Assembly (NCBI RefSeq): GCF_016793485.1
Contig: NZ_JAEULZ010000016.1
Span: forward strand, 91,837-155,836
Source: Mesorhizobium sp.
GTDB taxonomy: Bacteria; Pseudomonadota; Alphaproteobacteria; Rhizobiales; Rhizobiaceae
DNA length: 64,000 bases
Reading direction: 5' to 3'
In this document: piece after piece, positions 26,263-34,286 of the stretch
Layout of the letters: the number at the start of each line of letters is the position of its first letter
Numbering within the stretch: position 1 is the first letter of the stretch
Made by a program: the position numbers and the translations under genes
Notes under the pieces: model-generated
The model's database searches: none
Told to the model about the DNA's origin: nothing
The model's input: the letters and a program-made list of their open reading frames with translations, nothing else

Positions 26263-27486
26263 TCAGCCCTTGCGCTTCCTTGCCGCAAGCGTTCGCAAGC
26301 GCAGGCCGTTCAGCCGGATAAAGCCCTCGGCGTCCTTCTGGTCGTAGGCGCCGCGATCATCCTCGAAGGTCACCAGCGCATCGGAATAGAGCGACTTCTG
26401 CGAACGGCGACCCGTTACGATGACGTTGCCCTTGTAGAGCTTAAGCCGGACATCGCCTTCGACATCTTCCTGGCTCTTGTCGATCAGGGCCTGCAGCATC
26501 TCGCGCTCGGGCGAGAACCAGAAGCCGTTGTAGATCAACTCTGCATAGCGCGGCATCAACTCGTCCTTTAGATGCGCCGCACCCCGGTCGAGCGTGATCG
26601 ATTCGATAGCGCGGTGCGCCTGAAGCAGGATCGTACCGCCGGGAGTCTCATAGACGCCGCGAGACTTCATCCCAACGAAACGGTTCTCGACGAGATCAAG
26701 CCGGCCGATGCCATTATCGCGGCCGAGATCATTCAACGCGGCAAGCAACGTTGCAGGCGACAGCTTCTTGCCGTCGATGGCGACCGGGTCGCCCTTCTTG
26801 AAGGAGATGGTAATTTCGGTGGCTTTGTCCGGCGCGTCCATCGGCGAAACAGAGCGCTGATGCACATATTCCGGTGGCTCGATCCACGGATCCTCGAGCA
26901 CCTTGCCCTCGGAAGACGAGTGCAACAGGTTGGCGTCGACCGAGAACGGAGCCTCGCCCAGCTTATCCTTCGCTACCTGGATCTGATGATCCCGGGCGAA
27001 GTTCAGCAGGTCGGTGCGCGACTTGAACGACCAGTCGCGCCAAGGAGCGATGACCTTGATGTCGGGATTGAGGGCATAGGCCGACAGCTCGAAGCGAACC
27101 TGATCGTTGCCCTTGCCGGTGGCGCCGTGGGCGATGGCGTCAGCGCCAGTCTCTTTTGCGATATCGACCAGATGCTTGGAGATCAGGGGCCTAGCGATCG
27201 AGGTGCCCAGCAGATAGAGCCCCTCATACTGGGCGTTGGCGCGGAACATCGGGAACACGAAATCCGAGACGAACTCTTCGCGGACATCGACGATGCGGAT
27301 GTCCTTGATCCCCATCAGTTCCGCCTTCTGGCGGGCTGGCTCCAGTTCGCCGCCTTGGCCGAGATCGGCGGTAAATGTCACCACTTCCGCGCCGAGTTCG
27401 GTCTGGAGCCATTTCAGGATGATCGAGGTGTCGAGCCCGCCGGAATAGGCAAGCACCACCTTCTTGACGTTTTTCCACTTCGACAT
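26263..27486 (-). CDS. argG: Argininosuccinate synthase
   Basis: 407 residues. [18 protein letters not shown] is the ATP pyrophosphatase P-loop of this family. [13 protein letters not shown] and [15 protein letters not shown]-type segments follow. The enzyme joins citrulline and aspartate using ATP in arginine synthesis. The start at 27486 ([10 protein letters not shown]) has a GAGG ribosome-binding site and matches the family; an in-frame upstream ATG adds 13 non-homologous residues. It is divergent from a LysE-type exporter. Confidence 0.97.
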   Translation of the reverse strand: MSKWKNVKKVVLAYSGGLDTSIILKWLQTELGAEVVTFTADLGQGGELEPARQKAELMGIKDIRIVDVREEFVSDFVFPMFRANAQYEGLYLLGTSIARPLISKHLVDIAKETGADAIAHGATGKGNDQVRFELSAYALNPDIKVIAPWRDWSFKSRTDLLNFARDHQIQVAKDKLGEAPFSVDANLLHSSSEGKVLEDPWIEPPEYVHQRSVSPMDAPDKATEITISFKKGDPVAIDGKKLSPATLLAALNDLGRDNGIGRLDLVENRFVGMKSRGVYETPGGTILLQAHRAIESITLDRGAAHLKDELMPRYAELIYNGFWFSPEREMLQALIDKSQEDVEGDVRLKLYKGNVIVTGRRSQKSLYSDALVTFEDDRGAYDQKDAEGFIRLNGLRLRTLAARKRKG

Positions 27487-27649
27487 GCCGATCCTCGGGA
27501 TTTCAGGAATTTCGGGCGCTTTCATAGCAGGAAAGCCGGGCGGGACAAGCCACAGCGGGCTTCGTGGACCAAGGAGAAGCGCGGGCTGAGCGGCTGGTGG
27601 CGTGGGCGGAGGTCGACTATAGCTTGGTCATCTCCAAGGGCCGTCTGCC

Positions 27650-28291
27650 ATGTCCTTCATTCCCGACACCGCCATTCTTGTGCAATTCGCGATCGCCTCG
27701 GTGATCCTGGCGATCACGCCCGGCCCCGACATGACGCTGTTCGTCAGCCGCACGCTGAGCCAGGGACAGGCCGCCGGCTTCGCCTCGATGGCGGGGGCGC
27801 TGACGGGGACATTCGTGCATACCACGCTGGTGGTGGTCGGGGTCTCGGCGCTTATCGTGGCGTCGCCGACGGCATTCCTCGTGCTGAAGATCTTCGGCGC
27901 GGGCTATCTCGTGTTCCTCGCTTACCAAGCCATTCGCTACGGGTCGGCCTTCTCGCCAGAGACGAAGAAGGGTCCGCGCATCTCCGTGGCGCGCAGCTTC
28001 TCGATCGGGCTTGGCGTCAACCTCATGAACCCGAAGATCATCCTGTTCTTCATGACCTTCCTGCCGCAATTCGTGTCGGCAAGCGACCCGAACGCGGCCG
28101 GCAAGCTGTTCTTCCTCGGCGCGATGTTCGTCGCGATCTCGATCCCGGTGACGGCGCCGATGGTGTTCGCCGCCGACCGTTTTGCCGCTGCGATGAAGAA
28201 GAGCCCGCGCGTGACCCGCGCGGTGGACTATCTGTTCGCCGGTGTGTTCTCGGCGTTTGCTCTCAAGATCATCACGGCGCAGACGAAGTGA
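27650..28291 (+). CDS. LysE/RhtB-family amino-acid exporter
   Basis: 213 residues, about six helices, with the RhtB-type motif AITPGPDMTLFVSRTLSQGQ near the N terminus and GLGVNLMNPKIILFFMTFLP in the middle. Substrate unknown; the divergent argG makes a basic or related amino acid thinkable, but many relatives export homoserine or threonine. Its end overlaps the convergent membrane-protein gene by 20 bases. Confidence 0.9.
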   Translation: MSFIPDTAILVQFAIASVILAITPGPDMTLFVSRTLSQGQAAGFASMAGALTGTFVHTTLVVVGVSALIVASPTAFLVLKIFGAGYLVFLAYQAIRYGSAFSPETKKGPRISVARSFSIGLGVNLMNPKIILFFMTFLPQFVSASDPNAAGKLFFLGAMFVAISIPVTAPMVFAADRFAAAMKKSPRVTRAVDYLFAGVFSAFALKIITAQTK

Positions 28292-28745
28292 TGTCGCGCG
28301 GCTGTCGCCAGCCGCCGGCCGAACGTCCTGCAATCAGCCAGTAGCCCAGTCCTCCGCACATTCCAGCGCCGACAAGGGCGAACATGAAACCGGGCTCGCC
28401 GATCAGCGATTGGTCCGCGTCCGTCGCGCTCCGAAAATAACCCATGACGATCGCGCCGATCGCGCCACCGGCGATCGCATAATACAGCCAGTCTCGCAGG
28501 CCGATGATTTCTCCGGCAAGGATGGCGAACAAAGATGGAATGAAGGCAAAGTAGGCGACGAACAGCGCAATGAACGGGATCGAGAAGGCAACCGATCCCA
28601 TCATCACTGCCGGCGCTTCCTCGGCGGTCAATCCCAGCATCGGCAACGAAACCAGATGAAGGAAAGCGCTGGAGCACAGCGCGGCGACTGCGTAGCCGAG
28701 AAGGACCACGACGCAGCGGAAGAGGAAGGTGAGGATGCCATTCAT
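28272..28745 (-). CDS. Membrane protein, hypothetical (paralogue of the next gene)
   Basis: 157 residues with four predicted helices. The C-terminal pattern of a Gly-rich helix ending GLGYWLIAGRSAGG closely parallels GGVAYWIVAGRFVAL in the upstream gene, and both contain a RDW/RDYA..A segment, so the two look like a tandem duplication. I do not recognise the family. Its ATG overlaps the stop of the upstream gene. Confidence 0.72.
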   Translation of the reverse strand: MNGILTFLFRCVVVLLGYAVAALCSSAFLHLVSLPMLGLTAEEAPAVMMGSVAFSIPFIALFVAYFAFIPSLFAILAGEIIGLRDWLYYAIAGGAIGAIVMGYFRSATDADQSLIGEPGFMFALVGAGMCGGLGYWLIAGRSAGGWRQPRDITSSAP

Positions 28746-29188
28746 TCGGTTGTCGCCCTTCTGCCAAGCGCTACGAAACGGCCCGCGACTATCCAGTAAG
28801 CCACTCCGCCGACAAACCCGCCGGGCAGTGCTGAAACGATCAGAAGCGGCATGCTGAACGGAGAGCCTGCAAAGCCCCAGAAGAAAGCCAGCGAGGGTAT
28901 GACGTTAAGAAGACCGGCGGTCGCATAGTCACGCCACCTCGACCAGCCGCGCCTTTCCCCGATGATGATGGCGACGACGAAACCCGGCAACGCGCACAGG
29001 AACGTCCAGAAGAAGCCAATGACGAACATGCCCGGCAGGTCCGGCAGCAAACCGAGAAGAGAGCCGTTCGCCCCGCCATCCGGAATCGCGGCGGGTGCAA
29101 GCATGATCGCTTCGGTGACGGCGACGGCCACGCAAACCGCAACGACGTAGCCGAAAGCGATGAAAGCGATCCTGCCCGCTGTTCTCAC
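28742..29188 (-). CDS. Membrane protein, hypothetical (paralogue of the previous gene)
   Basis: 148 residues, four predicted helices (about residues 8-30, 50-75, 88-106, 115-138). It shares helix spacing and the YWIVAGR-type ending with the downstream gene; the two overlap by four bases and are likely co-translated. It ends up just downstream of rlmN on the same strand. No function can be assigned. Confidence 0.72.
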   Translation of the reverse strand: MRTAGRIAFIAFGYVVAVCVAVAVTEAIMLAPAAIPDGGANGSLLGLLPDLPGMFVIGFFWTFLCALPGFVVAIIIGERRGWSRWRDYATAGLLNVIPSLAFFWGFAGSPFSMPLLIVSALPGGFVGGVAYWIVAGRFVALGRRATTE

Positions 29189-29198
29189 GATGTCTGGC

Positions 29199-30431
29199 CT
29201 ATTCGCCGTGTCCCGCGATCATCATTGCCTCCAACGCAAGCCGCTCGGTCTTCTTCAGGCGCTCCGATTCCGACTTGAGCTGGCCGCAGGCGGCGAGGAT
29301 GTCGCGGCCACGCGGCGTCCTGATCGGCGAAGCGTAGCCGGCATTGTTGATATAGTCGGCGAATTTCTCGATCGTTTCCCAGTCCGAGCACTGATAGTTG
29401 GTGCCCGGCCATGGGTTGAACGGGATCAGGTTGATCTTGGCCGGCACGCCTTTCAGGAGCTTGACCAGCGCCTTGGCGTCTTCGAGGCTGTCGTTGACAT
29501 CTTTCAGCATCACATATTCGAAGGTAATGCGCTTTGCGTTCGAAAGCCCCGGATAGGCGCGGCATGCGGCTATCAGTTCCTTGAGCGGGAACTTCTTGTT
29601 GATCGGCACCAGCAGGTCGCGCAAATCGTCGTTGGTCGCATGCAGGGAGATGGCCAGCATGACGCCAATCTCCTCTCCGGTGCGCACGATCTCCGGCACG
29701 ACGCCCGATGTGGACAACGTAATACGCCGCTTGGACAGCGACAGGCCGTCGCCGTCGGACGCAATGAGGAGCGCCTTTTTCACCGCTTCGAAATTGTAGA
29801 GCGGCTCACCCATGCCCATCATCACGATGTTGGAGATCTTGCGCCCTTCCGACGGCACGATAGCCCCGGCCGGCGTGTCCCGATCGGGGAAATCACCAAG
29901 CCGGTCCCGCGCCGTCATCAACTGGGAGAGGATTTCCTCGGCCGTCAGGTTGCGCACCAGCTTCTGCGTGCCGGTGTGGCAGAAGGAGCACGTCAGCGTG
30001 CAGCCGACCTGGCTGGAGATGCACAGCGTGCCGCGCCCTTCCTCGGGAATGTACACGGTTTCAATTTCAACGGGCCGGCCGGCGCCGCGCGGCGGAAAGC
30101 GAAACAGCCACTTGCGCGTGCCGTCGGCGGAAATCTGCTCTTCGACGACCTCAGGGCGTGCGATGGAAAAGTGTCGGTCAAGCTCCAGGCGCAGGTCTTT
30201 CGAGATGTTGAACATCTCGGAGAAATCCGAAACGCCGCGCACATAAAGCCAATGCCAGAGCTGTTGCGCACGCATCTTCGCCTGGCGCTCTGACACCACT
30301 CCGGCGGCAACAAGCGCCTCCGCCAGTTCGGCACGGGTGAGGCCGATCAGCGGTGATTTTTCCGCGGTGGCGCTCCTTGGCGCTGGCGCGCGGCGCGCCG
30401 TTCCGTTGGTGAGATCGATCGAGAGGGTCAT
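29199..30431 (-). CDS. rlmN: 23S rRNA (adenine-2503-C2)-methyltransferase, radical SAM
   Basis: 410 residues. The radical-SAM cluster motif is CTLTCSFC (Cys-x3-Cys-x2-Cys). The methyl-accepting and catalytic segments follow, including GMGEPLYNF and the late [14 protein letters not shown] region. The enzyme methylates A2503 of 23S rRNA and A37 of some tRNAs. The ATG at 30431 gives [10 protein letters not shown]; an in-frame start 18 codons earlier is unlikely. It is followed within 10 bases by the two paralogous membrane proteins. Confidence 0.96.
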   Translation of the reverse strand: MTLSIDLTNGTARRAPAPRSATAEKSPLIGLTRAELAEALVAAGVVSERQAKMRAQQLWHWLYVRGVSDFSEMFNISKDLRLELDRHFSIARPEVVEEQISADGTRKWLFRFPPRGAGRPVEIETVYIPEEGRGTLCISSQVGCTLTCSFCHTGTQKLVRNLTAEEILSQLMTARDRLGDFPDRDTPAGAIVPSEGRKISNIVMMGMGEPLYNFEAVKKALLIASDGDGLSLSKRRITLSTSGVVPEIVRTGEEIGVMLAISLHATNDDLRDLLVPINKKFPLKELIAACRAYPGLSNAKRITFEYVMLKDVNDSLEDAKALVKLLKGVPAKINLIPFNPWPGTNYQCSDWETIEKFADYINNAGYASPIRTPRGRDILAACGQLKSESERLKKTERLALEAMMIAGHGE

Positions 30432-30539
30432 AGCCAGGTCATATAGGTGGAGGCGGTCCATTCTGCCCGCCCACTTTCGGCGCATGTATCACGCGAACCG
30501 TCCGACGTCACGCAGCCGGCCGGACCACGAAAAACGAAG

Positions 30540-30559
30540 GAGCCGGTAAGTGCCGGCTC
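30540..30559. terminator. Bidirectional terminator-like hairpin between ialB-like gene and rlmN
   Basis: GAGCCGG (30540-30546) pairs with CCGGCTC (30553-30559). The plus side is followed by TTTCTTTC; the minus side is followed by CTTCGTTTTTCG. It lies 31 bases beyond the ialB-like stop, so it probably ends that minus-strand transcript. Confidence 0.6.
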
Positions 30560-30590
30560 TTTCTTTCACACTTTTCGCCGATTTCCGCTG

Positions 30591-31109
30591 CTATTTGCAG
30601 CCGGCGATGGAATCCAGCGCGGCGGAAATGCCCTTCAGCGAGAAGGAATAGCTCGTCTTCGTGCCGCGACCAGACATCGCCTGAACCTGCATATCCGACC
30701 CGCCCTTCATGGCTGCGATCAATTGCGGTTCCTCGGCGGCGTTCTCAACCCAGGCGGAGTTGCCTTTGGTGAACATCGAGAAAGTCTTGTTGCCTATGGC
30801 TACCGAGACCTTTGAGCCTTCGCGCAGACCATACCCGGCGATGAATTGGGGCTCGAAGGATACAGCTTGCCCGGGCCGCTGGCTTACAAAAAAGAACATC
30901 TGTCCATGATTGACGCTGGCCGGCTGCATGGATTTCGGCTTCGGCACGGTGAGCACGTAGCAGACGCGCCCGTTCTGAGCCTGATAGCTATAGGTGGCCC
31001 AATCGCCATATTCGGAGATCTTGCGTGCCGACTGGGCATAGGCATGGCCCGCGAATGCTACCATCGCCAGCATCGCCAGCCCGGCGAAAATCGAAATCAA
31101 ACCCCGCAT
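30591..31109 (-). CDS. Invasion-associated locus B (IalB) family protein
   Basis: 172 residues with a signal peptide ending GHAYAQ. The mature part shows the IalB layout: an early WATYSYQAQNGRVCYVL segment with the first Cys, a mid-protein FVSQRPG and a C-terminal Cys (SIAGCK). Members are periplasmic, widespread in alphaproteobacteria, and named from a Bartonella erythrocyte-invasion factor; in free-living rhizobia the role is not known. Confidence 0.88.
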   Translation of the reverse strand: MRGLISIFAGLAMLAMVAFAGHAYAQSARKISEYGDWATYSYQAQNGRVCYVLTVPKPKSMQPASVNHGQMFFFVSQRPGQAVSFEPQFIAGYGLREGSKVSVAIGNKTFSMFTKGNSAWVENAAEEPQLIAAMKGGSDMQVQAMSGRGTKTSYSFSLKGISAALDSIAGCK

Positions 31110-31383
31110 CGTCTTTCCGTTTTCCTTCCTTCGCCAGCCTTGTCATGCAACCCAGACAGGGCCGGGAGCGACCCAAGCCATTTTGGGTTCATTTTGATTT
31201 AATTTGGGTTACCAAAAGATGAATCACCCAAGCAAAAGGAAATTCGCCGTCGGTCGTCCTGCGCGGGCACTACCGGCCGCGCCCTGGTCCCAGGTTAGGG
31301 TTCAAAGGCACGAAAACGGCAAGAGTTTGACCTTTGCCAGCGCAATTGCTGAGGCTTCAGTCGGCGGTTCAGCGAAAACCGGT

Positions 31384-31728
31384 TTAATCGGAAACAAGCG
31401 CGTTCCTGGCAGCGAGCCGGTGTGCCGTTGTCATATGCGCCCGAACGGCGGTAATCGCGGCGGTGAGAACCGCCATATCGTCGGTAAAGCCAAGCCCGAA
31501 GATGAAGTCCGGGATCGTATCGGTCTGCAGGACGAAATAACCGAGCGCCGCCAGCAGGATCGCCTTGGCGCGCAGCGGCGTGTTCTTGTCGAGCGCGCAA
31601 AAGTAGCCTGCGACGACCTCGTCCATGAAGGGAACATGGCGCGCCGCCTTCTTGGCGGTCCGCCAGAATTTTGCGCGTACCTCGCTCTCGTCGACATTGA
31701 CGGAAGCTCCAGCGAAGTCTTTCACCAT
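31384..31728 (-). CDS. YkvA/DUF1232-family protein
   Basis: 114 residues. The core ALDKNTPLRAKAILLAALGYFVLQTDTIPDFI is typical of DUF1232, a short hydrophobic helical domain with a conserved aspartate-isoleucine-proline-aspartate turn (DTIPDF). Function unknown. It is the last of a minus-strand run with phhB and thpR, 68 bases after phhB. Confidence 0.87.
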   Translation of the reverse strand: MVKDFAGASVNVDESEVRAKFWRTAKKAARHVPFMDEVVAGYFCALDKNTPLRAKAILLAALGYFVLQTDTIPDFIFGLGFTDDMAVLTAAITAVRAHMTTAHRLAARNALVSD

Positions 31729-31795
31729 TGGCGCACGATCTCCTCTCTCCGACGTGATGTGGGAAATATCTACCGCCTTCGCAAGATGCGCCGGC

Positions 31796-32092
31796 TCAAT
31801 CGCCGGCGTAACGGTTCATGCGCTTCGCCAGTTCGAAATCGAGCGCCGTGAGACCGCCGGCATCATGCGTGTGAAGCTTCACATCAACCATCTTGTAGAC
31901 GTTGGACCAGTCCGGATGATGATCGAGCTTTTCGGCCGCCAGCGCCGACCGCGTCATGAATGCGAAAGCCTCGCTGAAATTCTTGAAGACGAAGCCACGG
32001 CTTATCGAAAGGCCGTCCTGTGCGAGGACCCAGCCCTTGAGGCCGGTCATTGCCTCGTCGACCGCTTTTCTTTCGAGCTTTTCCCGGGCCAT
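31796..32092 (-). CDS. phhB: Pterin-4a-carbinolamine dehydratase
   Basis: 98 residues, the full length of the PCD/DCoH family, which dehydrates 4a-hydroxytetrahydrobiopterin. The motif HHPDWSNVYKMVDVKLHTHDAGGLT contains the catalytic histidines. GGGAG lies upstream of the ATG. No phenylalanine hydroxylase gene is nearby, so it may serve another pterin reaction or be a scattered gene. Confidence 0.93.
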   Translation of the reverse strand: MAREKLERKAVDEAMTGLKGWVLAQDGLSISRGFVFKNFSEAFAFMTRSALAAEKLDHHPDWSNVYKMVDVKLHTHDAGGLTALDFELAKRMNRYAGD

Positions 32093-32146
32093 GCAAAACT
32101 CCCTGTGCTGCGAGAAAGATAGCGCAGTACGCGGAGCGGTCCAGGC

Positions 32147-32743
32147 TCAGAGCGTCCTCGGGGCATCCCAACGGACATCGTCCGCGACCGTTGCCGTGCG
32201 GGTATCGCCGCCAGCAAGCGACCAGGCTTCCTCGATGATATACGGTCCACCGCCGACGGATTCGCGCGATGACATCAGCACGAACCGCCCTACCCGGAAC
32301 GGTGCGGTCAGGAAGTTTCCACGCGCCGAAAGGTATTTCGCGACCTCCGACGGGCTTGAATTGCGCAGCCGCGCCAGGGTGACATGCGGGGTGAATTTGC
32401 GCGGATCCGAAGCGATGCCGAGGCGTTGGCAGATACGATCGATCTCTCCCTGCAGCGCGTTGAGGTCCGGAGAGGCCTTCGCTCCCGCATAGACCGAATG
32501 CGGCTTCTTCGATCCGAAGGCGTCGACGCCGGAAAGCGTGAGCGAGAAGGACGGGCGCCGCACCCTGTCGAGGGCATTGGCGATCTCGTCGGCGACATGG
32601 CCTTCGACGTCGCCGATGAAGCGCAGCGTCATGTGATAATTTTCAACGTCGATCCAGCGCGCTCCGGGCAGTCCACCCCTGAGCAAGGACAGCGAAAGGG
32701 CAGCATCACGCGGAATTTCGAGGGCGGTGAAAAGTCGCGGCAT
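32147..32743 (-). CDS. thpR: RNA 2',3'-cyclic phosphodiesterase (2H superfamily)
   Basis: 198 residues. The two HxTx motifs of the 2H family are present as HMTLRFIG (about residue 43) and HVTLARL (about residue 130). These enzymes open 2',3'-cyclic phosphates at RNA ends. GGGAG lies upstream of the ATG. It is 54 bases upstream of phhB on the same strand. Confidence 0.92.
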   Translation of the reverse strand: MPRLFTALEIPRDAALSLSLLRGGLPGARWIDVENYHMTLRFIGDVEGHVADEIANALDRVRRPSFSLTLSGVDAFGSKKPHSVYAGAKASPDLNALQGEIDRICQRLGIASDPRKFTPHVTLARLRNSSPSEVAKYLSARGNFLTAPFRVGRFVLMSSRESVGGGPYIIEEAWSLAGGDTRTATVADDVRWDAPRTL

Positions 32744-32864
32744 GGCCAGGCTCCCTTCCTCGAATCGTACTCTGACCTCAGCGAATCACCGATCCCGGCC
32801 GGGGGCAAGCGGTTTTTCGCACCTGCACATCGGACGGGTCATTCCGCTGCGTCATCCCGTACGA

Positions 32865-33527
32865 TCATTGATTCGCGTCCGTTTCAGCCTTGCCGGGAAG
32901 ACCCGCTAGCGCTTGTTCGACTGAGGGGAGCGCGTTCTCGACCATGCGATCGACACCTGCCGCGTTGGGGTGCATTCCATCCTCCAGCAGTAAAGCCGGA
33001 TCAGCCGCGACACCCTCGAGGAAAAAGGGATACAACGGGACGCCATACTTTTCGGCGAGGCGCGGATAGATGGCGTCGAAGGCGAGCTGATAGTCCTGTC
33101 CGAGGCTCGGTGCGGCCCGCATGCCGGCCAGCAGCACAGCGATGTTGCGCTCCTTGAGCCGTGCAAGAATCGCGTCGAGGTTCTTTTCCGTTATCTCAGG
33201 TGCGATACCGCGCAGCATATCGTTCGCGCCGAGTTCCAGGATAACGAGTTGCGTGCCATCCGGAATTGACCAGTCGAGCCGCGACAAACCGCCCGACGTT
33301 GTGTCGCCAGACACGCCGGCTCCGGCAATCACGACATCGTGACCCTTGTCCCGGAGTGCTTTTTCGAGCTTTTCGGGGAAGCTTTGCCCGGCATCGAGGC
33401 CGTACCCTGCCATCAGGCTGTCGCCGAAACCGACGATCTTGTACGGCTCGGCCAACGCTGCCGGCGCCATGGACAGAACGAGCAATCCGGCAAGGAAGAA
33501 GAGGCGTGAAGAAAAATTGAAAGCCAT
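32865..33527 (-). CDS. tesA: Arylesterase/lysophospholipase TesA, SGNH hydrolase
   Basis: 220 residues with a signal peptide (LFFLAGLLVLSMAPAALA). SGNH blocks are complete: GFGDSLMAGYGL (Ser nucleophile), the Gly block, LGANDMLRG (Asn), and DGMHPN (Asp/His). It is a periplasmic thioesterase/esterase. The gene is divergent from an ABC transporter, the same pairing as E. coli tesA-ybbA. The ATG at 33527 is preferred over an upstream TTG because it starts directly before the signal peptide. Confidence 0.93.
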   Translation of the reverse strand: MAFNFSSRLFFLAGLLVLSMAPAALAEPYKIVGFGDSLMAGYGLDAGQSFPEKLEKALRDKGHDVVIAGAGVSGDTTSGGLSRLDWSIPDGTQLVILELGANDMLRGIAPEITEKNLDAILARLKERNIAVLLAGMRAAPSLGQDYQLAFDAIYPRLAEKYGVPLYPFFLEGVAADPALLLEDGMHPNAAGVDRMVENALPSVEQALAGLPGKAETDANQ

Positions 33528-33589
33528 TCCGCAAAGCCCATATGACAAAGACGTTTCCCGCCCTCTCCACCATATAGGATAGTTTCTTC

Positions 33590-34285
33590 GTGACAGAACC
33601 CGTCATCCAGTTGAAGGATGTTTCCCTGACGCTCGGTCAGGGCGCATCGTCCGTCCATGTGCTTAAGGGCATAAGCCTCGATGTCGCCGCCGGCGAGGCG
33701 ACCGGCATCGTCGGCCCCTCGGGTTCGGGCAAATCGACCTTGCTGATGGTTCTGGCAGGGCTAGAGCGTGTGGATTCAGGCACCGTGCGGATAGCCGGCG
33801 AACTGATCAACGACAGGAGCGAGGATCAGGTCGCCGCGTTCCGGGGCAGGAATGTCGGCATCGTCTTCCAGTCGTTCCACCTGATTCCGAACATGACCGC
33901 GCTGGAGAACGTCGCTGTACCACTTGAGCTGGCGGGGCATCCCGACCCGTTCGACGTCGCCGCGCGCGAGCTTGCGTCGGTTGGCCTTTCGGAGCGCACG
34001 ACACACTACCCTGGAGAATTATCGGGCGGCGAGCAGCAGCGCGTCGCGATTGCCCGGGCACTCGCGCCCGAGCCCCGCATCCTCATCGCCGACGAGCCGA
34101 CCGGCAACCTCGACCAGGCGACCGGCAGGCAGATCGCCGATCTCCTCTTCGCCAAGGCGCAGGAACGCGCCATGACGCTGGTGCTGGTCACGCACGATCC
34201 GTCGCTCGCGGCACGTTGCACGCGCCAGGTTGCGATGCGCTCGGGTCGGATCGAAACGGCTTCGGCAAGCGCCGAGGCCGCCTGA
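33590..34285 (+). CDS. ABC transporter ATP-binding protein (YbbA-like)
   Basis: 231 residues with GPSGSGKSTLLMVLAG (Walker A), LSGGEQQRVAIARAL (signature) and ILIADEPTGNLD (Walker B), typical of the LolD/MacB/YbbA group. It starts with GTG at 33590. It ends just before a large FtsX-type permease and lies divergent from tesA, matching the ybbA-ybbP-tesA arrangement. The substrate is not known. Confidence 0.92.
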   Translation: MTEPVIQLKDVSLTLGQGASSVHVLKGISLDVAAGEATGIVGPSGSGKSTLLMVLAGLERVDSGTVRIAGELINDRSEDQVAAFRGRNVGIVFQSFHLIPNMTALENVAVPLELAGHPDPFDVAARELASVGLSERTTHYPGELSGGEQQRVAIARALAPEPRILIADEPTGNLDQATGRQIADLLFAKAQERAMTLVLVTHDPSLAARCTRQVAMRSGRIETASASAEAA

Positions 34286-34286
34286 C

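Noticed and set aside
26572-28344. 590-residue plus-strand frame
   Set aside because: Runs antisense through argG and then out of frame through a LysE gene; two real genes explain the region.
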